From assembly GCA_963845425.1 (NCBI GenBank), contig CAWJSC010000005.1, forward strand, positions 620,001-684,000: a stretch of 64,000 nucleotides of DNA, written 5' to 3'. Positions within the stretch are counted from its first letter, which is position 1. Every line of letters starts with the position of its first letter. Source of the DNA: DATDAH01 sp963845425 (GTDB taxonomy: Bacteria; Actinomycetota; Acidimicrobiia; Acidimicrobiales; DATDAH01). The position numbers were made by a program, and so were the translations under genes. Below are positions 57,086 to 64,000 of the stretch, one piece after another. The notes below the pieces were generated by a model. The model saw only the letters and a program-made list of their open reading frames with translations. It was not told where the DNA came from and searched no databases.

Positions 57086-58430
57086 ATGGACCCACTGGAC
57101 AATCCGTACCGGCCAGGTGCAGGAACACCGCCACCGGCGCTCCTTGGACGCGACGCCCTGATCGACGCCTTCGGTGTGACGGTGCGTCGGGCGGTTTCGG
57201 GGATGCCGGGGAAGAGCCTGATGCCGATCGGCCTGAGAGGCGTCGGTAAGACGGTCTTGCTCAACCGCTTCGGCGAGATCGCCGGTGATGCGGGCATGAC
57301 GACAGCCTTCATCGAAGCACCGGAGACGGGCGACTTCCGGATGCGTTTCGTTCCTCGCCATCCGCATCCGGAAGATCCTCCTCGGGCTGGAGCGGAGCGG
57401 TCCCACTCGGGCGGCGCTTCGAGCCCTGCGAGTCCTGAAGACCTTCACCCTCCAGCTGCCGGACGGCACGCGAGTCGCCATCGATGTCGACGCCTTGGCG
57501 GGCGAGGCGGACTCGGGTGACTTGTCGAGCGACCTCACCGATCTGCTGGTGGCGACCGGTGAAGCGGCAGGAGACCGCAGCGCTGGCCTCCTCCTCGCCA
57601 TCGACGAGGTCCAGTACCTCAAGGGCGAGGAGCTCGGTGCGCTCATCAGCGCCATTCATCGCACGACCCAGCTCTCACTGCCGGTGACCCTGTCGGAGCG
57701 AGGCTGCCGCAGCTGCCGTGCGATAAAGAAGAACGGTCAAGCGCTGAGGACGAACAGAGACCGGCTGCTCCCGCCGACAGTAGTCAAGCTCCGCGCTCAT
57801 CAGCGCCATTCATCGCACGACCCAGCTCTCACTGCCGGTGACCCTGTCGGAGCGGGGCTGCCGCAGCTGCCTGGGTTAGCCGGCGAGGCCAAGTCTTACG
57901 CTGAGCGACTCTTTGACTTCCCGCTGATCGGATCGCTCGACGACGAGGACGCCCGGGGAGCCATTGCGATTCCTGCCCAGGAACGGGGTGCCCAGATCAC
58001 GGACGGCCGCGCTGGTCTCATCGGCGGAGCTGCAACCAGGGGTATCCGTACTTCCTCAGGAATGGGGCTCCCATCTGGAACGACGCGGCGGGCTCGCCGA
58101 TCGCCGAGGACGATGTGCGGTCGGTGCGGCCCATCGTGCTCGATCAACTCGACCGGAACTTCTTCCTCGTCCGCACCGACCGCCTGACTGCCCCGGTCGA
58201 CGCGCGACGGTACTCGGGCTCATGGGCGGAGTGGGGCCCGGGACCGCACCGATCGGGCGACATCGCCGCGACCTGGCTACGACAAGTGTGAATCGGGCTG
58301 TCGCCCTTCATCGGGCGCTGGCGGTCACAGCTGATCTCGAAAGGAATGATCTTCAGCCCGGCGCACGGCGACACCGCCTTCACCGTCGCCCCTCTTCGAC
58401 GGACTCAGGCCTCGGGAGGTCGACCAGGCG
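57086..58430 (+). pseudogene. Decayed AAA-type ATP-binding protein gene
   Basis: Starts MDPLDNPYRPGAGTPPPALL-GRDALIDAF with Walker A GLRGVGKT (about 50-57), as in the actinobacterial Orc/Cdc6-like ATP-binding proteins. The frame shifts near 57352 (continuing as FLAIRIRKILLGLERSG), keeps Walker B LLLAIDEVQYL near 57600, and is disrupted by a 79-bp duplication and a lost base near 57845. It shifts again near 58000 (QEWGSHL, then SPIAEDDVRSVRPIVLDQLDR), and ends with FIGRWRSQLISKGMIFSPAHG-TAFTV. At least four disruptions make it non-functional unless the sequence has errors. Confidence 0.8.
57639..57871 (+). repeat. 79-bp direct repeat with 75-bp spacer inside the pseudogene
   Basis: 57639-57717 and 57793-57871 are identical except for one A/G change near the end. 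Both begin GCGCTCATCAGCGCCATTC and end GCCGCAGCTGCC. The spacer (57718-57792) is more A-rich and matches nothing else that I can see in the gene. Confidence 0.85.
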
Positions 58431-58627
58431 GGCCGAGCGCACCACGTCCACCGAGCTCGCCACCTCGGCGACCTTGACTCAGCAGCTCGGGACCTGACGA
58501 CGCACGATGCCGACGGACGCCCAAGGACGGTCGGACGAGTGACCACATGGGCGTGACCACGCCCCTGCCGGGTGACCCTCCCCCTCGTTCCGGGCCCTGG
58601 GGTTCGTGGGGGGTGGGGGAGGGTCGG

Positions 58628-58633
58628 TAACGT
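58628..58633 (+). promoter_or_regulatory. Leaderless -10 box (TAACGT)
   Basis: TANNNT hexamer 8 nt upstream of ATG 58642. The stretch 58431-58627 shows no gene. Confidence 0.5.
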
Positions 58634-58641
58634 CGCTCGCC

Positions 58642-59403
58642 ATGGACATCAGCGGAGCAGGAGCACTGGTCACGGGTGGGGCGTCGGGCATCGGTGGGGC
58701 GACATCACGTCTGCTGGCCGAGCTCGGCGCGACGGTCACCATCGTCGACCTGCAGGACGAGAAGGGCGAGGCCCTCGCGGCCGAGATCGGCGGGCGCTAC
58801 GCCCACGCCGACATCACCGACACCGAAGAGGTCGAGGCCGCGGTCGCCGCGGCGAACGCCGACGGCAACCTGCGCATGGTGGCCAACTGCGCCGGCATCG
58901 GCTGGGCCCAGCGCACCGTCGGCAAGGGGGGCGAGCCCCACGACCTCGGGGTGTTCGAGAAGGTCGTCCTCGTGAACGTGGTCGGCACCTTCAACGTGAT
59001 CCGCCTGGCGGCCGCGGCCATGAGCCACAACGAGCCGCTCGCGGACGGCGAGCGCGGCGCAATGGTCAACATCGCCTCGGTCGCCGCCTTCGACGGCCAG
59101 ACCGGCCAGGCCAGCTACTCGGCCGCCAAGGGGGCGATCGTGGGCATGACCCTGCCCATCGCCCGAGACCTCGCCGCCGTCGGGATCCGCGTCTGCACCG
59201 TGGCGCCGGGCACCGTCGACACGCCGATGTTCGCCTTCGCCAGCGAGGACACCAAGGCGGGCCTGGGCGCCGGCGTCCTCTTCCCGAAGCGCATGGGCCG
59301 GCCCGACGAGGTGGCCTCGCTCCTGGCGGAGATCTTCCGCAACAGCTACCTCAACGCCGAGACCATCCGCCTCGACGGCGGGATCCGGATGCCGCCGAAG
59401 TAG
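58642..59403 (+). CDS. Short-chain dehydrogenase, 3-hydroxyacyl-CoA dehydrogenase type II-like
   Basis: ATG 58642 is favoured by the -10 box. The 253-residue enzyme has ALVTGGASGIGGATSRLLAE (NAD loop), DLQDEKGEAL, NCAGIGWAQRTV, NIASVAAFDGQTGQASYSAAKG with Ser, Tyr and Lys of the active site, and VAPGTVDTPMF. The order FDGQTGQASYSAAK and the internal GTFNVIRL pattern match HSD10-type hydroxyacyl-CoA dehydrogenases of beta-oxidation. It stands alone between the pseudogene and a convergent HAD gene. Confidence 0.9.
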   Translation: MDISGAGALVTGGASGIGGATSRLLAELGATVTIVDLQDEKGEALAAEIGGRYAHADITDTEEVEAAVAAANADGNLRMVANCAGIGWAQRTVGKGGEPHDLGVFEKVVLVNVVGTFNVIRLAAAAMSHNEPLADGERGAMVNIASVAAFDGQTGQASYSAAKGAIVGMTLPIARDLAAVGIRVCTVAPGTVDTPMFAFASEDTKAGLGAGVLFPKRMGRPDEVASLLAEIFRNSYLNAETIRLDGGIRMPPK

Positions 59404-59406
59404 CCC

Positions 59407-60006
59407 TCAGCCCCGCCGGCCCACCCAGGTGGGCTCGTGGGCCGCGGCGAGCAGCTCCCGGTCACCCGAGGAGTTGCCGTAGGCCCACAACCGTTCGGGG
59501 GCCTCGCCGCCCAGCCACTCGGTGAGCCGGACCACCTTCTGGTGACCCCGGCAGTTGGGCCCGATCATGGCGCCGGTCAGGCGCCCGGCGTCGTCGACCT
59601 CGAGCTCGACCGCGCACACGCCGTCCAGGCCGAGGTGGTCGACCACCGGGTCCAGGTAGGCCCGCAGGGAGGCGGAGACGATGACCACCTCGTGGCCCTC
59701 CTCCTGGTGCCAGCGGATGCGCTCGACCATCTCGGGCCGGAACTGCTCGGGCAGGCGCTCGCCGTACCGGATGGCGGTGGCGTGCAGGTCCTCGGCCGGG
59801 TGCCCGGCGAGCACCCGGCGCAGGACGGCGGCCTTGTAGGCCTCCCGCTGGTCCGCGGCCAGCAGGGCCGGCACCGAACCGAGGAAGGCCGAGGCGAACC
59901 GGGGACGTCCCGCGAGATGGCGCAGAAAGGGCACGAGGGTGTCCCGGCGGGTGATCGTGCCGTCGAAGTCGAAGGCGGCGACCCGTCGCCCCACGCCTTC
60001 AGCCAC
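59407..60006 (-). CDS. HAD-superfamily phosphatase, subfamily IB (SerB-like)
   Basis: GTG 60006 overlaps the stop of the SRPBCC gene by 8 bp. The 199-residue protein has AAFDFDGTITRRDTLVPFL (motif I with both Asp), VVIVSASLRAYLDPV (motif II Ser), and GHQKVVRL with AYGNSSGDRELLAAA (motif III/IV). CAP-1 region is helical (RPRFASAFLGSVPALLAAD). Members dephosphorylate phosphoserine, glycerol-phosphate or lysophospholipids. The coupling to SRPBCC suggests co-expression. Confidence 0.9.
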   Translation of the reverse strand: MAEGVGRRVAAFDFDGTITRRDTLVPFLRHLAGRPRFASAFLGSVPALLAADQREAYKAAVLRRVLAGHPAEDLHATAIRYGERLPEQFRPEMVERIRWHQEEGHEVVIVSASLRAYLDPVVDHLGLDGVCAVELEVDDAGRLTGAMIGPNCRGHQKVVRLTEWLGGEAPERLWAYGNSSGDRELLAAAHEPTWVGRRG

Positions 60007-60433
60007 CGGTGACGACGGCCTCCAGGCGCTCGAGGGTCTTGTCCATGTTGGCGGGGTGCTTCTTCGGGTAGCCCATCAGCTCGATGAACTTGGGGACCCG
60101 GGCCGTCGACCAGTCGAAGGTCTCGGTCACCTTCGTACCGCCGTCGACGGGCTCCAGCTCGTAGCGCCAGCGGTGCTTGCCGAAGTGCTGCCAGGCGATG
60201 AGCCGGTCCTTGTCGTACTCCACGACCTCGTTGCTGATGCGGTAGGGGAGCCCGATGCGCATGTTCATGCCGAACTTGGAGCCGAGCTCGAGGGGCGCCG
60301 GATCGCCCGTGGCCCCCTTGACCGAGCCGGAGCCGTCGAAGTCGGCGTGACGGTTGGCGTCGGCGATCACGGCGAAGATCGCCTCGGGGGGTGCCGCGAT
60401 CACGCGGCTGACGGACACCTGCTGGTCAGACAT
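59999..60433 (-). CDS. SRPBCC (polyketide cyclase-like) protein
   Basis: ATG 60433 follows a leaderless -10 box. The 144-residue protein has VSVSRVIAAPPEAIFAVIAD at the N-terminus, WQHFGKHRWRYELEPVDGGT and VTETFDWSTARVPKFIELMG, the START/SRPBCC helix-grip fold for hydrophobic ligands. In actinobacteria this domain often accompanies or is fused to TIGR01777 epimerases, and the decayed TIGR01777 gene is directly upstream. Confidence 0.88.
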   Translation of the reverse strand: MSDQQVSVSRVIAAPPEAIFAVIADANRHADFDGSGSVKGATGDPAPLELGSKFGMNMRIGLPYRISNEVVEYDKDRLIAWQHFGKHRWRYELEPVDGGTKVTETFDWSTARVPKFIELMGYPKKHPANMDKTLERLEAVVTGG

Positions 60434-60440
60434 GGCATCG

Positions 60441-60446
60441 ACGCTA
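60441..60446 (-). promoter_or_regulatory. Leaderless -10 box overlapping the upstream stop (TAGCGT)
   Basis: TANNNT hexamer 7 nt upstream of ATG 60433. Its TAG is also the stop codon of the TIGR01777 reading frame. Confidence 0.5.
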
Positions 60447-61342
60447 CTTGCCGAGGATCGCCCTCAGGCCCGACTCGAGGTCGGGATGGGTGAACGTGAA
60501 CCCGTCGGCGTCCAGGACCCTCGGGTACACCCGCTGGGAGGCGTAGAGGAAGGTCTCGGTGGCCTCGCCGCCGAGGAGGATCTTGGGGCCGAAGCGGGGG
60601 ACGGGCAGGAACGTCGGCCGGTGCAGGACCTCGCCCAGGGTGGTGGTCAGCGTGTGGTTGGTCTCGGGCTCCGGGGCGGTGAGGTTCACCGGTCCCGACA
60701 CCTCGGACTCGAGGAGGTGGCGGATGGCCCGGACCTCGTCCTCCAGGGTGATCCAGCTCCAGAACTGGTCGCCGGAGCCGAGGCGGCCACCGAGACCCAA
60801 CTTGAAGAGGGGCAGGATCTTCTCCAGCGCGCCACCGCCGGGGGCCAGGACGATGCCGGTGCGCAGGAGGACCACCCGGATGCCGGCGGCAGCGGCCGGG
60901 GCGGTGGCCGCCTCCCAGTCCGCACAGAGCTCGGCCAGGAAGTCGGCGCCCGCCTTGCTCTTCTCGGTCAGCTTCTCGGCGCCCCGGTCGCCGTAGTACC
61001 CGATGGCCGACCCCGAGAGCAGGGCCCGAGGGCGGGGCGTCCAACCCGGCCAGGGCGTCGGCCAGGAGGGTGGTTCCGTCGACCCGGGCGTCGCGGAGCT
61101 CCCGCTTGCGCTCGTCGGACCAGCGCTTGTCGCCGATGCCGGGCCCGGCGAGGTGGACCACGGCGTCGGCCCCCTCCAGCCCGGCCCGGTCGATCTCGCC
61201 GGCGTCGACGTCCCAGCGGACCTCGTCGGGCCCCTTCGGCGCCCGTCGCACCAACCGGCGCACCCGGTGCCCGTCCTCGTGCGAGAGCGGCGACGAGGGC
61301 GGTGCCGATGAGGCCGCTGCTCCCGGTGACGATCACGTCCAT
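60444..61342 (-). pseudogene. TIGR01777-family epimerase gene with two frameshifts
   Basis: The family pattern is complete but lies in three frames. MDVIVTGSSGLIGTALVAAL starts at 61342 (Rossmann loop). Near 61290 the frame shifts to DGHRVRRLVRRAPKGPDEV, then AVVHLAGPGIGDKRWS and RVDGTTLLADALAGL. Near 61035 it shifts to SGSAIGYYGDRGAEKLTE, VVLLRTGIVLAPGGGALEKI and GPVNLTAPEPETNHTL. All parts look well conserved, so recent mutation or sequencing error are both possible. The intact protein would have about 300 residues. Confidence 0.85.
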
Positions 61343-61349
61343 GGGTCCC

Positions 61350-61378
61350 ACGGTAGGGGGTACCCGCGACCGTAAGGT
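61350..61378. promoter_or_regulatory. Back-to-back leaderless -10 boxes
   Basis: TACCGT on minus (61355-61350), 7 nt before ATG 61342, and TAAGGT on plus (61373-61378), 6 nt before ATG 61385. Both promoters fit in a 42-bp gap. Confidence 0.55.
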
Positions 61379-61384
61379 CGGGGC

Positions 61385-61615
61385 ATGGCCGAAGGGAACG
61401 GGAACACCAACAGCCGGGTCGGGCTCGTCGGACTGGTGCTCGCGGCGCTGGCGCTGCTGGCCTTCGTCGTCCAGAACACCGAGGACGCGACGTTCAACTG
61501 GCTGATGATCGAGATGACCATGCCCCTGTGGCTGGCCCTGGTCATCGCCGCCGTCCTGGGGGCGGTGATCGCCAACCTCGGCGGTTGGATGCTGCGGCGA
61601 AACCGGCGGACCTGA
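61385..61615 (+). CDS. LapA-like (DUF1049) small membrane protein
   Basis: The 76-residue protein has two membrane segments (GLVGLVLAALALLAFVVQNT and LALVIAAVLGAVIANLGGWML) joined by EDATFNWLMIEMTMPLW, the pattern of lipopolysaccharide-assembly-protein-A-domain proteins. The tail RRNRRT is cytoplasmic. The function in actinobacteria is not established. Confidence 0.85.
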   Translation: MAEGNGNTNSRVGLVGLVLAALALLAFVVQNTEDATFNWLMIEMTMPLWLALVIAAVLGAVIANLGGWMLRRNRRT

Positions 61616-61657
61616 AACCCGCTAAAGGAAATCGGCGCCGAACGTCGATAAGAGGAC

Positions 61658-62530
61658 GTGCGATTCAGGACCCTTCTGATCTCGCTGGTCGTCGGCGTGC
61701 TGCTGGCTGGACCGGCCGTGGCCGCCGAGGCGGCCGAGGCCGCCGCCCCCGGGGCCCGACCCGACGGCGCCATCCGGTTGATCGACCAGTCCTCCTACGT
61801 CGGACGCGGCGTGTTCAACACGACCGGCGTCGGCCAGACGCGCGAGCGCCGCATCGGCGAGCGCGGCCGCGGCATCTTCGTCGTGCGGGTGGACAACGAA
61901 GGGGCGGCGACCGACGACTTCCGGCTCTCGGGCTCCAGCCACAGCGTGAAGTTCTCGGTCCAGTACCGGGTCGGGGGCGTCGATGTGAGCGCGGCGGTCA
62001 AGGCCGGCACCTTCGTCCTCCGCGACCTCGCGCCGGGCGAAGCACGCACGGTCACCGTCATCGTCTCCACCCGCCGGTCGGTGCCGAAGGGCACCACCAA
62101 GGTCGTGTGGCTCCGCTCCCGGTCGATGGCGACGAGCAACGTCGACGCCGTCCGGGCCCTCGTGGTCCGACCGCTGTACAGCGACGACCAGGTCACCGTC
62201 GCCGGGCAGATCAACGCCAGCCGGACGTCGAGGGGCCTCAGCCGCCTGGCCATGAACCGGACCCTGGCCACCAAGGCCCAGGGCTGGGCCCAGCACCTGG
62301 CCGCCATCGGTCGGCTGGAGCACTCCGATCTCACCGCCGGTGTCCCGTCGAACTGGCGGGCCCTGGCCGAGAACGTCGGCTACTACACCACCCTCGCCAA
62401 CGTGCACCAGGCGTTCATGGACTCACCGGGCCACCGGGCGAACATCCTCGGCCCGTACACCTTCGTGGGCACGGGGGTCGCCCGGTCCGGCAGCCGGGTG
62501 TACGTCGTCCACGTCTTCATGCGGACCTGA
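61658..62530 (+). CDS. Secreted CAP-domain protein with novel N-terminal domain
   Basis: GTG 61658 begins a signal peptide (MRFRTLLISLVVGVLLAGPAV, cleavage near AVA-AE). Residues about 28-165 form the domain shared with the first protein of the window (RPDGAIR, GVFNTTGVGQTRERR, VKFSVQYRVGGVDVSAAV, LRDLAPGEARTVTVIV). Residues about 185-290 are a CAP/SCP domain: INASRTSRGLSRL, WAQHLAAIGRLEHSDL, LAENVGYY, SPGHRANIL and GTGVARSG, with both His and Glu of the CAP cavity. It is extracellular. It is convergent with the glutamine-synthetase-family gene, 3 bp apart. Confidence 0.9.
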   Translation: MRFRTLLISLVVGVLLAGPAVAAEAAEAAAPGARPDGAIRLIDQSSYVGRGVFNTTGVGQTRERRIGERGRGIFVVRVDNEGAATDDFRLSGSSHSVKFSVQYRVGGVDVSAAVKAGTFVLRDLAPGEARTVTVIVSTRRSVPKGTTKVVWLRSRSMATSNVDAVRALVVRPLYSDDQVTVAGQINASRTSRGLSRLAMNRTLATKAQGWAQHLAAIGRLEHSDLTAGVPSNWRALAENVGYYTTLANVHQAFMDSPGHRANILGPYTFVGTGVARSGSRVYVVHVFMRT

Positions 62531-62533
62531 GGC

Positions 62534-63907
62534 TCAGAGCCGCTCGAACCCCCGCCGGACCTCCCAGTCCGACACCGTCTTGTTGAACTCGTTCCACTCC
62601 TGCACCGCGGTGTTGACCAGGTGCTTGTGCACGTCCTCGCCGAACGCCTCCCGGGCCACGGTCGATCCCTCCAGCAGCCCGATGGCGTCGACCAGCGTGT
62701 GGGGCACCCGCAGCAGGTCCTCGGCCTCGTAGCCGTTGCCCGCGTAGGGCTCGCCGGGCTCGAGGCCGTTGCGGATCCCGTGCAGGCCGGCCGCGACCTT
62801 GGCCGCCAGGGCGAGGTAGGGGTTGGCGTCGGCGCCGGGGATGCGGGACTCCACCCGGTAGCCCTGGCCGTGGCTGACCACCCGCAGGCCGAGGGTGCGG
62901 TTGTCCTTGCCCCAGCCGATGGCCGTGGGCGCCCACGAGTCGGGCTGGTAGCGCTTGTAGGAGTTGACGAACGGGGCGTAGCACCACGCCAACTCCCGGG
63001 TGGCGGCCATCTGGCCGCCCAGCCAGCCCCGGAAGACCTCGCTCATGTGGTGGGGGCCGTCCTCGTCCCACATCAGGCTCTTCTCGCCCGCGGCGTCCCA
63101 GACGCTGGAGTGGATGTGGCAGCTGGAGCCGACCTTGTCGAAGGCGTACTTGGCCATGAAGGTGATGGCCTGGCCGTTGAGGGCGGCGATCTCCTTGACC
63201 CCGTTCTTGTAGATCGTGTGGCGGTCGGCCATCTCCAGGGCCTCGGCGTAGTACAGGTTGATCTCGTGCTGGCCGTGCTCGGCCTCGCCCTTGGAGAACT
63301 CCACCGGGACCCCGGCCCCGTCCATGCCGTTGCGGATCTGGCGGATGAGGTACTCGTCCTTGGTGGTCTGCAGGATGTGGTAGTCGAGGATGTAGTCGTT
63401 CTGCGGGGTCAGGCCCCGGTAGCCGGCGGCGGCCGCCTCCTCGTAGGACTCCCGGAACAGGATGAACTCCAGCTCGGTGCCGCACATGATCGTGAAGCCC
63501 ATCTCGGCCGCCCGCTCGAGCTGGCGGCGCAGGATCGTGCGGGGGGCCACCTCGACGGGCTCACCGGTCTCCTCGTCGAAGAGGTCGCACATGACCAGGG
63601 CGGTGGCCTCCAGCCACGGGATGCGACGCAGGGTGGCCAGGTCCGGCCGGCAACTGAAGTCGCCGTAGCCCTTCTCCCAGGTGGCGTACTCGTAGCCGGG
63701 CAGGACGTTCATGTCGACGTCGACGGTCAGCAGGTAGTTGCAGGCCTCCACCGAGCCGTCGATGACGTGGTCGAGGAAGTAGTGCCCGGTGACCCGCTTG
63801 CCCATGAGGCGGCCCTGCAGGTCGGGGAAGACGACGAGGATCGTGTCGATCTCGCCGCTGCGGATCATCTCTTCGAGGGCGCTGCGCTCCAGCGGTGAAG
63901 GTGCCAT
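62534..63907 (-). CDS. Glutamine synthetase family protein (GlnA3/PuuA-like)
   Basis: ATG 63907 is preferred over GTG 63925. The 457-residue protein has the beta-grasp start (DTILVVFPDLQGRLMGKRV), the metal site GTELEFILFRES, GEAEHGQHEINLYYAEALEMAD, FMAKYAFDKVGSSCHIH-S, NSYKRYQPDSWAPTAIGWG with N-R-T-GLRV, and ESRIPGADANPYLALAA. It lacks the usual C-terminal adenylylation region of GlnA1. Relatives glutamylate polyamines, ethanolamine or other amines. No polyamine genes are visible in the window beyond a truncated next gene. Confidence 0.92.
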   Translation of the reverse strand: MAPSPLERSALEEMIRSGEIDTILVVFPDLQGRLMGKRVTGHYFLDHVIDGSVEACNYLLTVDVDMNVLPGYEYATWEKGYGDFSCRPDLATLRRIPWLEATALVMCDLFDEETGEPVEVAPRTILRRQLERAAEMGFTIMCGTELEFILFRESYEEAAAAGYRGLTPQNDYILDYHILQTTKDEYLIRQIRNGMDGAGVPVEFSKGEAEHGQHEINLYYAEALEMADRHTIYKNGVKEIAALNGQAITFMAKYAFDKVGSSCHIHSSVWDAAGEKSLMWDEDGPHHMSEVFRGWLGGQMAATRELAWCYAPFVNSYKRYQPDSWAPTAIGWGKDNRTLGLRVVSHGQGYRVESRIPGADANPYLALAAKVAAGLHGIRNGLEPGEPYAGNGYEAEDLLRVPHTLVDAIGLLEGSTVAREAFGEDVHKHLVNTAVQEWNEFNKTVSDWEVRRGFERL

Positions 63908-63948
63908 GGCGCGTGAGCATGGCACGGACCCCGGGTGCGTGCGCTCCG

Positions 63949-63954
63949 TACGAT
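63949..63954 (+). promoter_or_regulatory. Leaderless -10 box (TACGAT)
   Basis: TANNNT hexamer 6 nt upstream of ATG 63961, divergent from the glutamine synthetase family gene. Confidence 0.5.
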
Positions 63955-63960
63955 GACCCG

Positions 63961-64000
63961 ATGGCCGACCACCGTGACCTGCTGATCGGCGGGGTCGCCC
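63961..64000 (+). CDS. Start of a gene cut by the window edge
   Basis: ATG 63961 after a leaderless -10 box encodes MADHRDLLIGGVA and continues beyond the window. Too short to assign. Confidence 0.5.
   Translation, partial: MADHRDLLIGGVA

Overview
The window is high-GC DNA (roughly 70% by eye) with dense genes, many GTG and TTG starts, many start/stop overlaps (ATGA, GTGA, TGATG) and many apparently leaderless genes. Together with the gene content (homodimeric AceE, mycobacterial-type DprE1/DprE2-like pair, TIGR01777/SRPBCC neighbours) this points to an actinobacterium, most likely Acidimicrobiia. The lineage is an inference from style and gene content, not a search result. No rRNA, tRNA or CRISPR array was found.

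Layout. 1-4.2 kb: a secreted repeat/Ig-like protein, small conserved proteins, a short RNA or leader element with an extremely strong Shine-Dalgarno site, and an alpha/beta hydrolase whose nucleophile serine is missing. 4.4-48 kb: a very large cell-surface glycan locus. It holds (a) a minus-strand block of large glycosyltransferases and a sulfotransferase (4.4-10.6 kb); (b) a TagGH/Wzm-Wzt-type ABC exporter (10.6-12.3 kb); (c) a plus-strand assembly operon from a good -35/-10 promoter at 12838: priming sugar-phosphate transferase, GDP-mannose-3,5-epimerase-like enzyme, WecG/TagA transferase, Wzx-like flippase fused to a pseudokinase, double sulfotransferase, Wzy/O-antigen-ligase-like protein, GT4 transferase, Wzz/BY-kinase with a C-terminal tyrosine repeat, and a GT2 enzyme (13-25 kb); (d) a mosaic decoration region with TylF-type methyltransferases, three PhyH-family dioxygenases, two radical SAM/SPASM-like proteins, another sulfotransferase, two GT-C-like membrane proteins, and a DprE1/DprE2-like oxidase/reductase pair with gene relics (25-43.5 kb); (e) a 1127-residue four-module methyltransferase/glycosyltransferase and a related GT2 (43.7-48 kb). 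The locus appears to encode both a Wzx/Wzy-type and an ABC-type export route, plus sulfation, O-methylation and oxidation functions.

48-64 kb: mostly metabolic and housekeeping genes: an HhH-GPD-like protein, AceE, an RNase HI-SLOG fusion, a J-domain protein, HyuA/HyuB, a decayed AAA-type ATP-binding gene containing a 79-bp duplication, an SDR dehydrogenase, a HAD phosphatase, an SRPBCC protein, a frameshifted TIGR01777 epimerase gene, a LapA-like protein, a CAP-domain secreted protein and a glutamine-synthetase-family enzyme. The CAP protein carries the same roughly 130-residue domain as the first protein in the window.

The most unusual signals are the flippase-pseudokinase fusion, the four-module enzyme, the tandem sulfotransferase, the truncated DprE2 relic beside an intact copy, the shared secreted domain, and a recurrent TANNNT-N6-9-start pattern that suggests widespread leaderless transcription.
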